NCBI RefSeq assembly: GCF_036250675.1 | Contig: NZ_CP109592.1 | Span: 5,456,001 to 5,520,000 of the forward strand | Reading direction: 5' to 3' | Length of the DNA stretch: 64,000 nt | DNA from: Streptomyces sp. NBC_01689 | Lineage (GTDB): Bacteria; Actinomycetota; Actinomycetes; Streptomycetales; Streptomycetaceae | Shown: positions 41,793 to 50,306 of the stretch, one piece after another | Numbering within the stretch: position 1 is the stretch's first letter | Layout: each line of letters begins with the position of its first letter | The notes under the pieces: generated by a model | Databases searched by the model: none | What the model was told of the DNA's origin: nothing | Seen by the model: only the letters and a program-made list of their open reading frames with translations | Made by a program: the position numbers and the translations under genes

Positions 41793-44700
41793 GTGAGCAA
41801 GTTCGTGCAACCGGCACCCGAGGGCGCGGACCCGTTCGGAACGGCCCGTCTGCGCCGCGGCGTGCTGGACGCCTGGGCCACCAGCCCGGCCCGGTTCCGC
41901 GAGGACGCCAACGCCGAGGAGGACCTCGTCCTCGGCGGCTACCGCGACCGCCTCCTCGTCGAGCTCGCCCAGAACGCCGCCGACGCGGCCGCCCGCGCGC
42001 ATGTCCCCGGCCGCCTCCGGCTGACCCTCCGCGACGGGGTCCTGGTCGCCGCCAACACCGGTGCCCCCCTCGACGCGGCCGGCGTCGAGTCGCTGTCCAC
42101 CCTCCGTGCCTCCGCGAAGCGCGACGCGCACGACACCGCCGTCGGCCGCTTCGGCGTCGGCTTCGCCGCGGTCGTCGCGGTCACCGACGAGCCCGCCGTG
42201 GTCGGCCGGCACGGCGGTATCCGCTGGTCCCTTGCCGAGGCCCGCGAACTGGCCGCCGACACCGCCCGCCACAGCCCGGGCCTGGGCGACGAGATCCGCC
42301 GCCGCGACGGCCATGTGCCACTGCTGCGCCTGCCGTTCGCGGCCGAGGGCACCGCCCCGGACCCGTACGACACTGCCGTCATCCTCCCGCTGCGGGACAC
42401 CGCCGCCGAGGATCTCGCCGAGCGTCTGCTGCGCGGACTCGACGACGCGCTCCTGCTCGCCCTGCCCGGCCTGGAGGAAGTGGTCGTCGAGATCGGTGAC
42501 GGCGGCGCGGGCGGCGACGTACGGACCCTGCGCCGCAAGGACGAGGAGTACGGCGTCACCCTGGAGGACTCCCGGGACGGCACCACCCGCTGGCGCACCG
42601 TCTCCCACCACGGCCCCCTGGACCCCGCCCTCCTCGCCGACCGCCCGGTCGAGGAGCGCCTGCGTCCGCACTGGTCGGTGACCTGGGCCGTCCCGGTCGA
42701 CACCGACGGCACCCCGGCCCGCCCCCGCACCAGCCCGGTCGTGCACGCGCCCACCCCCAGCGACGAGCCCCTCGGCGTCCCCGCCCTGCTCATCGCGTCC
42801 CTGCCGCTCGACACCAGCCGCCGGCACGCCGCCCCGGGCCCCCTCACCGACTTCCTGGTGGAGCGCGCGGCGGACGCGTACGCGGAACTGCTGGCCGCCT
42901 GGGCGCCGGTGGACCCCGGCATCATCGACCTGGTGCCGGGCCCGCTCGGCAAGGGCGAGCTGGACGGTGTGCTGCGCCGCGCGATCCTCGACCGGCTGCC
43001 ACGCACCGCGTTCCTGCCGCCCGCGATCCCGCCGGAGAACGCCGGCGCGGACACCGTCACCGACTGGCCCGAGAGCAGCGTGGCGGAGCACCCGGCGGCC
43101 CTGCGGCCCCGTGACGCCGAGGTCGTCGAGGGCGCGGGTGCCGACACCGTCCGGGTGCTCGCCGAGGTGCTGCCCAGCCTGCTGCCCGCCGGCCTGGAGC
43201 GCCGGGTGGAGCTGCGGACGCTGGGTGTCGCCCGCGTCCCGCTCGCGGAGGCCGTGGACCGGCTGGCCGGACTGGAGAAGGACCCGGGCTGGTGGTGGCG
43301 GTTGTACGACAGCCTCGCCGGGGTCGACCCGGACCGGCTCTCCGGGCTGCCCGTGCCGCTCGCCGACGGCCGGACGACGGTCGGACCCCGGCAGATCCTG
43401 CTGCCCGGCTCCGACGACCTGCGGGCCGCCGCCCCCGAGACCCTCGCCCGGCTGGGCCTGAAGGTCGCGCACCCGGACGCCGCGCACCCGCTCCTGGAGA
43501 AGCTGGGCGCGCTCCCGGCCACCCCCCGCGCGGTCCTCACCACGCCGCAGGTGCGCGCGGCCGTCGCCGCCTCGCTCGACGACGAGGGGTCCGGCTGGGA
43601 CGAGGAGGCACCGGACGCCGAGGAGGTGGCGGAGCTGGTCCTCGCGCTGGTCCGCGACGCCGCGCTCGAACCGGGCGACGAGCCCTGGCTCGGCGCCCTC
43701 GCCCTGCCCGACGAGGAGGGCGAACTCGCTCCCGCCGGTGAACTGGTGCTGCCCGGCAGCCCGTTCGCCCAGGTCATGCGGGAAGGTGAACTCGCTTTCG
43801 TGGAGCAGGAGCTGGCCGAACGCTGGGGTGAGCAGCCGCTGGCCGCCTGTGGTGTGCTGGCCGGTTTCACCCTGGTGCGCGCCACCGACGTGGTCCTCGA
43901 TCCGGACGAACTGGAGCCCCGGGACTCCGACTTCGCCGAACCCGACGACGCGGGGCTGCTGGACGCGGTGGACGTGTGGTGCGAGGACGTCCTCGACCGG
44001 CTGCCCGAGACCCCGGTGCCGCCCGTGGCCACCGAGATCGTCGCCGTACGGGACCTCGACCTGGTGGACGACGAGCGGTGGCCGCAGGCGCTCGCGCTGC
44101 TGTCCCGGCCGCCGCTGCGCGACGCGCTGATCCAGCCGGTGCGCGTCCTGCTCCCGGACGGCACGCACGAGATCGTCCGCCCGTACTCCGCCTGGTGGCT
44201 GCGCGGCCACCCGGTGCTGGACGGGCGCCGGCCGGCCGGGCTGCTCGCCGCGGGCGGTGACCCGCTCCTGCGCGGGCTCTACGACGAGGCCGACGCGACC
44301 GGCTTCGACGACGAGCAGGTGCTGCGGGCGCTCGGCGTCCGCACCTCCGTCGCGGCCCTGCTGGACGAGCCCGGCGGCGCCGCCGAGCTCCTCGAACGGC
44401 TCGCCGACCCCGGCCGCGAGGTCTCCGGCGCCCAACTGCACGCCCTGTACGGCGCGCTGGCCGACCTGGAGCCCGATCGCGTGACGCTGCCGGACGAGCT
44501 GCGGGCCGTGCTGGACGGACGGGTCGCCGTCGTGGACGCGGCCGACGCCGTGGTCGTCGACTCGCCCGATCTGCTGCCGTTCACCGGCGGTATGCCCCTG
44601 CTCCCGGTCCGCCCGTCCCGTGCCGCCGACCTCGCCGACCTGTTCCAGGTGCGGCGTCTCAGCGAGTCGGTGACCGGCGAGGTGACCTCCGAGGGCGTCG

Positions 44701-44966
44701 AGCACGACGTACCGGAGTCGGTACGCGTCCTGCTGGGCCCCTCGACCCCCGCCTCGTACGTCGAGCACGAGGAACTCGTCGTCGACGGCACCGAACTGGA
44801 CTGGCGCCGCACGCGGGACGGGGTGCTGCACGCCGCCACCCTGGAGGGCGTGGCGGCGGGACTCGCCTGGGCGGCCGGGCAGTGGCCGCGCCGCTTCGAG
44901 GTCGGGGCCCTGCTGGAGGACCCGTCCCGCACGGAGGAACTGGCCCGGGACCGCTGGTTCGACTGA
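41793..44966 (+). CDS. Large sacsin/Hsp90-like GHKL ATPase protein
   Basis: 1057 aa, GTG start with AGAGGGAGAG upstream. The N-terminal ~150 residues form a GHKL (Bergerat) ATP-binding fold as in sacsin and Hsp90: the N-box is LVELAQNAADAA with catalytic Glu and Mg-binding Asn, the G1 box is VAANTGAPLDAAG, and the G2 glycine loop is VGRFGVGFAAVV. The remaining ~900 residues are a long alpha/beta region with acidic patches and no recognisable histidine, gyrase or MLH domain. The protein is soluble, with no signal peptide. Its role may be chaperone-like or regulatory, but no substrate is known. No gene of a known defence system lies beside it. Repeats flank its promoter. Confidence 0.88.
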   Translation: MSKFVQPAPEGADPFGTARLRRGVLDAWATSPARFREDANAEEDLVLGGYRDRLLVELAQNAADAAARAHVPGRLRLTLRDGVLVAANTGAPLDAAGVESLSTLRASAKRDAHDTAVGRFGVGFAAVVAVTDEPAVVGRHGGIRWSLAEARELAADTARHSPGLGDEIRRRDGHVPLLRLPFAAEGTAPDPYDTAVILPLRDTAAEDLAERLLRGLDDALLLALPGLEEVVVEIGDGGAGGDVRTLRRKDEEYGVTLEDSRDGTTRWRTVSHHGPLDPALLADRPVEERLRPHWSVTWAVPVDTDGTPARPRTSPVVHAPTPSDEPLGVPALLIASLPLDTSRRHAAPGPLTDFLVERAADAYAELLAAWAPVDPGIIDLVPGPLGKGELDGVLRRAILDRLPRTAFLPPAIPPENAGADTVTDWPESSVAEHPAALRPRDAEVVEGAGADTVRVLAEVLPSLLPAGLERRVELRTLGVARVPLAEAVDRLAGLEKDPGWWWRLYDSLAGVDPDRLSGLPVPLADGRTTVGPRQILLPGSDDLRAAAPETLARLGLKVAHPDAAHPLLEKLGALPATPRAVLTTPQVRAAVAASLDDEGSGWDEEAPDAEEVAELVLALVRDAALEPGDEPWLGALALPDEEGELAPAGELVLPGSPFAQVMREGELAFVEQELAERWGEQPLAACGVLAGFTLVRATDVVLDPDELEPRDSDFAEPDDAGLLDAVDVWCEDVLDRLPETPVPPVATEIVAVRDLDLVDDERWPQALALLSRPPLRDALIQPVRVLLPDGTHEIVRPYSAWWLRGHPVLDGRRPAGLLAAGGDPLLRGLYDEADATGFDDEQVLRALGVRTSVAALLDEPGGAAELLERLADPGREVSGAQLHALYGALADLEPDRVTLPDELRAVLDGRVAVVDAADAVVVDSPDLLPFTGGMPLLPVRPSRAADLADLFQVRRLSESVTGEVTSEGVEHDVPESVRVLLGPSTPASYVEHEELVVDGTELDWRRTRDGVLHAATLEGVAAGLAWAAGQWPRRFEVGALLEDPSRTEELARDRWFD

Positions 44967-45058
44967 GGCGGCAGCGGTGTCCGCCGGAGGGTGCGCGGGT
45001 CGTCCGTGTCCCCTCCGGCGGAGTCGCGGGGCGATCTCCGTCATGTGCACGCAAAGGA

Positions 45059-45202
45059 TTCACCACGCGTACAACCATTCGTTCCCCGCGCGGATCTGAT
45101 CATCCGAGTCAACAGACTCCACGATCATTCGGGCCTCGGGGAAGACGAGCCGTGCGCAACGAGCACTCACCACCGGGGCCCCCATCTCCACTTGGGGATC
45201 GC
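45059..45202 (+). promoter_or_regulatory. Conserved 144-nt leader, copy 1 (before the first DUF5707-like gene)
   Basis: From TTCACCAC to the ATG is 144 bp. Conserved blocks shared with copy 2 include CGTACAACCATTC, ATCTGATC, CCGAGTCA, AGACTCCAC, GACGAGCCGTG, AACGAGCACTCACCACCGGG and TCTCCACTTGGGGATCGC. ACAACC and ATCTGATC are 17 bp apart and could be the -35 and -10 of an alternative sigma factor. Confidence 0.7.
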
Positions 45203-45982
45203 ATGCGCACTCGCGCCATCGTGGCCGCCGTCTCCGGCGCCCTGGCACTCTCCGCTCTCGCCGTCCCGGCCGCCCAGGCGGCCGACGTCACCCACGGTGA
45301 CACCAAGATCTCCAACGTCGTCGTCAACGGCGGCAAGGCGATCGTCCTCGGCACGACCACGAAGAAGACCTTCACGGTCACCTTCACGGCCACCGACAAC
45401 TCCGGCATCAAGATGGCGCTCGCCGTGCTGTACCACGGGGCGAACATCGACGACTCCGACAACGGCGCCGTGCCGAACGAGGGCCAGAAGGCCTCCTGCA
45501 CCGCGGTCAGCAGCACGACGTCGAACTGCAAGGAGACCTTCACCGTCCAGGCGAACACCGACCTGCTGGACGCGCACGCGGGCACCTGGAAGGTCTGGGC
45601 GATCGCCCAGGGCAAGGACAACGACTACGTCCAGCGGGAGAACGTCAAGAGCTTCTCCATCCAGCGTTCCTCCAAGCTGACGGTCAACGCCGCCCCGGAG
45701 CCGGTGAAGAAGGGCAAGACCATCACGGTCACCGGTGCCCTGACCCGCGCGAGCTGGCAGACCGGCAAGTACCCGGGCTACACCGGCCAGCCGGTGAAGC
45801 TGCAGTTCAAGAAGAAGGGCGCCACCGCCTACACCACGGTCAAGACGGTCACGACGACGACCGGCGGCGCGCTGAAGACGACGGTCACGGCGTCCGTCGA
45901 CGGCGCCTACCGCTACTCCTTCGCGGGCACCACGACCACCCCGGCCGTCAACGCCACGGGTGACTCGGTCGACGTGCAGTAG
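45203..45982 (+). CDS. Secreted DUF5707-like protein, paralogue 1
   Basis: 259 aa. A Sec signal peptide (MRTRAIVAAVSGALALSALA, cleavage after AQA) is followed by a domain with a TKISNVVVNGGKAIVLGTTT start and two cysteines (ASCTAVSS, TSNCKETF). The C-terminal ~100 residues form a repeat-poor beta-sandwich shared with paralogue 2: SKLTVNAAPEPVKKGKTITV, and AYRYSFAGTTTTPAVNATGD. This matches the family named DUF5707 in Streptomyces as I remember it; function is unknown. GGGGAT lies before the ATG. The protein is probably exported to the culture medium or cell wall. It lacks a cell-wall sorting signal. Confidence 0.82.
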   Translation: MRTRAIVAAVSGALALSALAVPAAQAADVTHGDTKISNVVVNGGKAIVLGTTTKKTFTVTFTATDNSGIKMALAVLYHGANIDDSDNGAVPNEGQKASCTAVSSTTSNCKETFTVQANTDLLDAHAGTWKVWAIAQGKDNDYVQRENVKSFSIQRSSKLTVNAAPEPVKKGKTITVTGALTRASWQTGKYPGYTGQPVKLQFKKKGATAYTTVKTVTTTTGGALKTTVTASVDGAYRYSFAGTTTTPAVNATGDSVDVQ

Positions 45983-46096
45983 CCGAGCGGTCCGCCGCGG
46001 TCCGCGGCGGGGAGCGGAACGCTCCGGCGGCCCGCGGCGGTCCGGGTTCTCCCGGCCCGCCACGGGCCGCGGTCTTGGTCACGCGTACACAAAAAG

Positions 46097-46240
46097 TTCA
46101 CCACTCGTACAACCATTCACCTCCGTCACTCATCTGATCTTCCGAGTCACAAGACTCCACCTCACTTGGGCCCCGAGTGACGACGAGCCGTGAGGAACGA
46201 GCACTCACCACCGGGGCCCCTTTCTCCACTTGGGGATCGC
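46097..46240 (+). promoter_or_regulatory. Conserved 144-nt leader, copy 2 (before the second DUF5707-like gene)
   Basis: The same block as copy 1 with the same length from TTCACCAC to the ATG, so no insertions or deletions separate them. Positions between the blocks differ freely, which suggests that the blocks themselves are under selection. Confidence 0.7.
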
Positions 46241-47173
46241 ATGCGCATTCGAGCCACTGTGGCCGCCGCTACCGGCGCCCTGGCCCTCTCCGCGTTCGTC
46301 GTGCCGGCCGCGCACGCCGCCGACTCCAGCTCGTCCTACCGCGCCGACGTCGCCAAGGTCCTGAAGGCCGCGCACTCGGCGTCCGGGAAGGGCGCGTTCA
46401 GGGCCGCCACCGCCGCCGACGACGAGCCGTACGCCCTCAACGTCAGCTTCTCCAACGTCAAGGTGAACGGCGGCAAGGCCTTCGCGGTCGGCATCACCAA
46501 CCACGTCGCCGTCCCGGTCACCTACACCCTGACCCACGGCACCGAGGTCAAGATCACCGCGGCCGACTTCCTGACGGGCCCGTACCTCTACAAGGGCTCC
46601 TTCACCGACCCGGACAACATGCTCTTCGGCGTCGACCCGGCCAAGTGCACCGCCACGTCGTCGACCACCGCCTCCTGCAAGGGCAACATCGACGTCTATC
46701 CGGCCGAGGGCGACCTCATCAACTCGGACGCGGGCGCCTGGAAGGCCGCCGGCCTCGCCATCGCGTACAACGGCCAGAACCCGGACAGCCCCACCTTCGA
46801 CATCAGCAAGGTCGGCATCGCCGACCAGGGCGGGTTCACCTCCCCGAACGTGCAGCGCTACTCCAAGCTGACGGTCAACGCCGCCCCGGAGCCGGTGAAG
46901 AAGGGCAAGACCGTCACGGTCACGGGCAAGCTGTCCCGCGCCAACTGGGAGACGAACAAGTACGCGGGCTACACCGGCCAGTCGGTGCAGCTGCAGTTCC
47001 GCAAGAAGAACAGCAGCACGTACACCACCGTCAAGACGGTGAAGACGGACGGCACCGGCAACCTGAAGACCACCACCACGGCGTCGGTCGACGGCTACTA
47101 CCGGTACAGCTTCGCCGGCACCTCGACCACCCCGGCCGTCAAGGCCACCGGTGACTTCGTGGACGTGAAGTAG
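46241..47173 (+). CDS. Secreted DUF5707-like protein, paralogue 2
   Basis: 310 aa. Signal peptide MRIRATVAAATGALALSAFV ends near AHA. A charged insert (SSSYRADVAKVLKAAHSASG) absent from paralogue 1 follows. The N-terminal domain then reads ALNVSFSNVKVNGGKAFAV. The C-terminal domain (SKLTVNAAPEPVKKGKTVTV, YYRYSFAGTSTTPAVKATGD) is nearly the same as in paralogue 1, so these genes are a tandem duplication that has diverged at the N-terminus. Two cysteines (AKCTATSSTTASCKGN) remain. A hairpin after the stop codon separates it from the convergent P-type ATPase gene. Confidence 0.82.
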   Translation: MRIRATVAAATGALALSAFVVPAAHAADSSSSYRADVAKVLKAAHSASGKGAFRAATAADDEPYALNVSFSNVKVNGGKAFAVGITNHVAVPVTYTLTHGTEVKITAADFLTGPYLYKGSFTDPDNMLFGVDPAKCTATSSTTASCKGNIDVYPAEGDLINSDAGAWKAAGLAIAYNGQNPDSPTFDISKVGIADQGGFTSPNVQRYSKLTVNAAPEPVKKGKTVTVTGKLSRANWETNKYAGYTGQSVQLQFRKKNSSTYTTVKTVKTDGTGNLKTTTTASVDGYYRYSFAGTSTTPAVKATGDFVDVK

Positions 47174-47193
47174 CCGACCCGCGGCACCTCTCC

Positions 47194-47226
47194 GGTCCCC
47201 GCATCCCCGCCAGGGGTGCGGGGACC
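47194..47226. terminator. Bidirectional terminator hairpin
   Basis: GGTCCCCGCA(T)CCCC pairs with GGGGTGCGGGGACC around a GCCA loop, with one bulged base, between convergent genes (DUF5707-like and P-type ATPase). Confidence 0.8.
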
Positions 47227-47233
47227 GCGCCGT

Positions 47234-49633
47234 TCACGCCGGAACGCGGCGGTCCACCCACTTCCACAGCAGTTCCAGACAGACCCCCGCCACCGCGGCG
47301 ACCCCCACCGCGATCCACGGCATCTGCGCGCCGACCAGCTTCAGGGCGAAGAAGTGCTGGAGCCACGGCACGATCAGCACGACGAGGAACGCCAGCCCCA
47401 TCGACGCCACCAGGGCGACCCGCCACCAGGTGTACGGCCGGGCGATGACCGCCAGCACCCACATCGAGATCAGGAACAGGGTCAGCGTCGCGGCACTGGT
47501 CTCCGCGTCCAACTCGCCCGGTCCGGTGTAGTGGTGACGGGCGACCAGATACGTCACGAAGGTGGCGACCCCGGCGACGACACCGCCGGGGATCGAGTAG
47601 CGCATGACCCGCCGTACGAAGTGCGGCCGCGCCCGCTCCGTGTTGGGGGCGAGCGCGAGGAAGAACGCCGGGATGCCGATCGTCAGGGTGGACAGCAGGG
47701 TCAGGTGCCGCGGCAGGAAGGGGTACTCGACCCGCCAGCACACCACCAGCACCGCCAGCAGCACCGAGTAGACGGTCTTCACCAGGAACAGGGTCGCGAC
47801 CCGGGTGATGTTGCCGATGACCCGGCGGCCCTCCGCCACCACCGAGGGCAGCGTCGAGAAACTGTTGTTGAGCAGCACGATCTGGGCGACCGCCCGGGTC
47901 GCCTCCGAGCCCGACCCCATGGAGACCCCGATGTCCGCGTCCTTGAGGGCCAGGACGTCGTTCACCCCGTCGCCCGTCATCGCCACCGTGTGGCCGCGCG
48001 ACTGCAGCGCGCCCACCATGTCGCGCTTCTGCTGCGGGGTGACCCGCCCGAACACCGTGCCCTTGTCCAGCGACTTCGCCATCTCCTCCCGCTCGTCGGG
48101 AAGCCGGCGCGCGTCCACGACCTCGCCGCTCAGCCCGAGTTTCCCGGCCACCGCGCCCACCGAGACCGCGTTGTCGCCGGAGATGACCTTCGCCTTGACG
48201 TCCTGCTCGGCGAAGTAGCGCAGGGTGTCCGCCGCGTCCGGGCGCAGCCGCTGCTCCAGCACGACCAGCGCGGCCGGCCGGGCGCCCTTCCGCACCTCGG
48301 GATCGTCGAGGTCCCGGGTGGCGCGGACGAGGAGCAGGACCCGCAGCCCCTCCTCGTTCAGCCGCTCGGTCTCGGCGAGCGCCGGGTGCCCGGCGGGCAG
48401 CAGCACGTCGGGGGCGCCGAGCAGCCATGTACTGGACTCGCCGTCGCCCTCGCTGAAGGTCGCCCCGCTGTACTTGCGGGCCGAGGAGAACGGCAGCGAC
48501 TCGACGCAGCGCCAGTCCTCGCTGTCCGGGTAGGCGGCGATGATCGCCTGGAGGGACGGGTTCGGCCGCGGGTCGGACTCGCCGAGCGCGCCCAGGACCG
48601 TGCGTACGTACGACTCGTCGGCGCCCGACAGCGGCCGCAGCTCGGTGACGTCCATGCCGCCCTCGGTGAGGGTGCCGGTCTTGTCGAGGCAGACGGTGTC
48701 GATGCGGGCGAGGCCCTCGATGGCCGGAAGTTCCTGTACGAGGCACTGTTTCCGGCCGAGCCGGATGACACCGATCGCGAACGCGACGGAGGTGAGCAGC
48801 ACCAGCCCCTCGGGGACCATCGGCACGATCCCGCCGACCGTCCGCGCGACGGAGTCCTTGAAACCGTGCTCCTTGACCACGAGCTGGCTGACGACCAGAC
48901 CGATAGCGGTCGGGATCATCATCCAGGTCACGTACTTGAGGATCGTGGAGATACCGCTGCGCAGTTCGGAGTGGACGAGCGTGAACCGCGACGCCTCCTC
49001 GGCGAGCTGCGCCGCGTACGCCTCCCGGCCCACCTTGGTCGCCGTGAAGGCGCCGCCGCCCGCGACCACGAAGCTGCCCGACATCACCTCGTCGCCGGGA
49101 CGTTTGACCACCGGGTCGGCCTCACCGGTGAGCAGCGACTCGTCGATCTCCAGACCGTCGGCCTCCACACAGGCGCCGTCGACGACGATCTTGTCCCCGG
49201 GGCCGATCTCGATCACGTCACCGAGCACGATCGCCGACGTGCTGACCTCGGCCGCGACCCCGTCCCTGCGCACCGTGGGCTTCGCCTCGCCGATCACCGC
49301 CAGCGAGTCCAGGGTCTTCTTGGCCCGCCACTCCTGGATGATGCCGATCCCGGTGTTGGCGAGGATCACGTATCCGAACAGGCTGTCCTGGAACGGGGCC
49401 ACGGACAGCATGATCAGCCAGAGCACACCGATGATCGCGTTGAACCGGGTGAAGACGTTCGCGCGGACGATCTCGCCGAGCGAGCGGCTGCTGCGCACCG
49501 GGACGTCGTTCACCTCGCCGCGCGCGACCCTTTCGGCCACCTCGGCGGCGGAGAGCCCCCTGGCCCGTCCGGCGGCGGGGAGCGGCACGGGGTGCACAGG
49601 ATCCAGTTCCGCGCCCGCGTCGATGTGCGTCAT
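47234..49633 (-). CDS. HAD-type cation-transporting P-type ATPase (CtpE-like)
   Basis: 799 aa. Phosphorylation motif CLDKTGTLTEGG holds the aspartate; the actuator signature appears as ESLLTGEADPVVK; the hinge is MTGDGVNDVLALKDADIGVS. Multiple membrane segments (IIGVLWLIMLSVAPF, LLFLVKTVYSVLLAVL-type region near 620, VLIVPWLQHFFALKL) surround them. Length and motifs match the CtpE/CtpF group of actinobacteria, which are thought to move calcium or divalent ions, not heavy metals; there is no CXXC metal-binding domain or CPC motif. TACCGT lies seven bases before the ATG. Substrate is inferred. Confidence 0.9.
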   Translation of the reverse strand: MTHIDAGAELDPVHPVPLPAAGRARGLSAAEVAERVARGEVNDVPVRSSRSLGEIVRANVFTRFNAIIGVLWLIMLSVAPFQDSLFGYVILANTGIGIIQEWRAKKTLDSLAVIGEAKPTVRRDGVAAEVSTSAIVLGDVIEIGPGDKIVVDGACVEADGLEIDESLLTGEADPVVKRPGDEVMSGSFVVAGGGAFTATKVGREAYAAQLAEEASRFTLVHSELRSGISTILKYVTWMMIPTAIGLVVSQLVVKEHGFKDSVARTVGGIVPMVPEGLVLLTSVAFAIGVIRLGRKQCLVQELPAIEGLARIDTVCLDKTGTLTEGGMDVTELRPLSGADESYVRTVLGALGESDPRPNPSLQAIIAAYPDSEDWRCVESLPFSSARKYSGATFSEGDGESSTWLLGAPDVLLPAGHPALAETERLNEEGLRVLLLVRATRDLDDPEVRKGARPAALVVLEQRLRPDAADTLRYFAEQDVKAKVISGDNAVSVGAVAGKLGLSGEVVDARRLPDEREEMAKSLDKGTVFGRVTPQQKRDMVGALQSRGHTVAMTGDGVNDVLALKDADIGVSMGSGSEATRAVAQIVLLNNSFSTLPSVVAEGRRVIGNITRVATLFLVKTVYSVLLAVLVVCWRVEYPFLPRHLTLLSTLTIGIPAFFLALAPNTERARPHFVRRVMRYSIPGGVVAGVATFVTYLVARHHYTGPGELDAETSAATLTLFLISMWVLAVIARPYTWWRVALVASMGLAFLVVLIVPWLQHFFALKLVGAQMPWIAVGVAAVAGVCLELLWKWVDRRVPA

Positions 49634-49788
49634 GCATTCGACGGTACGTGCGGAAAGGGGGCTTCACCTGCCGAGCGGCCGAAGATCCGACCAGAGGAGG
49701 ACGGGAGGGCGGCGGGTTGTGGTGCCCTGGTGGGAGGCGGGCGGCCGTGAGGCGGAGACCGGGGGCCGGGGGGCGCCGGTGGACCGGG

Positions 49789-50067
49789 TTATTCCACGGT
49801 GGTCGACGAGGGCGCGGTGCTTGCCGCCGCGGCCCGCTTGATGGCCGCGGCCCGCCCGCGGACGTACCAGATGCCGATGAGTCCGAGGCCCGCGCCGGCC
49901 AGACAGGTCCACAGCCACCAGGTGTGCCCGTGGTCGTCGTACCAGCCGTAGAACGGCAGCTGCACCAGGAAGAGGACGAACCAGAGGATCGTGCCGCCCG
50001 TGATGGTGGCGACGACGGGGCCCTCCAGGGGCTCCGGCGCCTCGTGCTTGGGGGTCCACTTCGCCAT
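49789..50067 (-). CDS. DUF2530-like small membrane protein
   Basis: 92 aa with two hydrophobic segments (GPVVATITGGTILWFVLFLV and TWWLWTCLAGAGLGLIGIWY), and a charged tail ending PSSTTVE. The start PMAKWTPKHEAPEPLEGP fits DUF2530 as I recall it. TAAGCT sits six bases before the ATG, so it is probably leaderless. An in-frame ATG six bases upstream is less likely. Function unknown. Codon use is ordinary for the genome. Confidence 0.78.
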   Translation of the reverse strand: MAKWTPKHEAPEPLEGPVVATITGGTILWFVLFLVQLPFYGWYDDHGHTWWLWTCLAGAGLGLIGIWYVRGRAAAIKRAAAASTAPSSTTVE

Positions 50068-50160
50068 GGGCACAGCTTACGAGGGCCGCCGGCCGGTGTG
50101 CGCTCGCACCCGTGTTCCCGTGACGTCCCCGGGGTCTACGCGCGGAGATAGCGATTTCTT

Positions 50161-50187
50161 GTTCATATGTTCATACTGAAACGGTTC
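50161..50187. promoter_or_regulatory. AT-rich patch upstream of the permease gene
   Basis: A locally AT-rich stretch with the repeated GTTCAT/TTCAT (GTTCATATGTTCATAC) stands out in a GC-rich spacer between the DUF2530-like gene and the permease. It may be an operator or part of a promoter. Nothing resembling a purine riboswitch is visible. Confidence 0.35.
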
Positions 50188-50306
50188 GAGTCTGGCCAGT
50201 TGTATTCGTAGGAAGCTCCAACAGGACCCGGGGAATCCTGGGGGGAGAGCCACCGCCGGCCGGACTCGATCACGTTCCCCGTCCCCCCGCACGCATGAGG
50301 ACCCGC

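Noticed and set aside
41793-44966. A phage-defence or type IV restriction system around the GHKL ATPase
   Set aside because: No nuclease, methyltransferase or other defence partner flanks it, and its neighbours are ordinary core genes; the idea is kept only as a hypothesis.
41376-45050. A 1224-codon minus-strand open frame overlapping the GHKL ATPase gene
   Set aside because: It is the antisense of a strongly coding gene in GC-rich DNA; its composition is Gly/Arg/Val-rich without family motifs, whereas the plus frame has intact GHKL boxes and the expected third-position GC.
50100-50210. A possible tRNA because of GGTTCGAGTC
   Set aside because: No paired acceptor stem, anticodon arm or CCA-compatible end surrounds the T-loop-like sequence.
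50068-50306. A purine riboswitch upstream of the NCS2 permease
   Set aside because: No three-way-junction loops or conserved core were found; only an AT-rich patch with repeated TTCAT.
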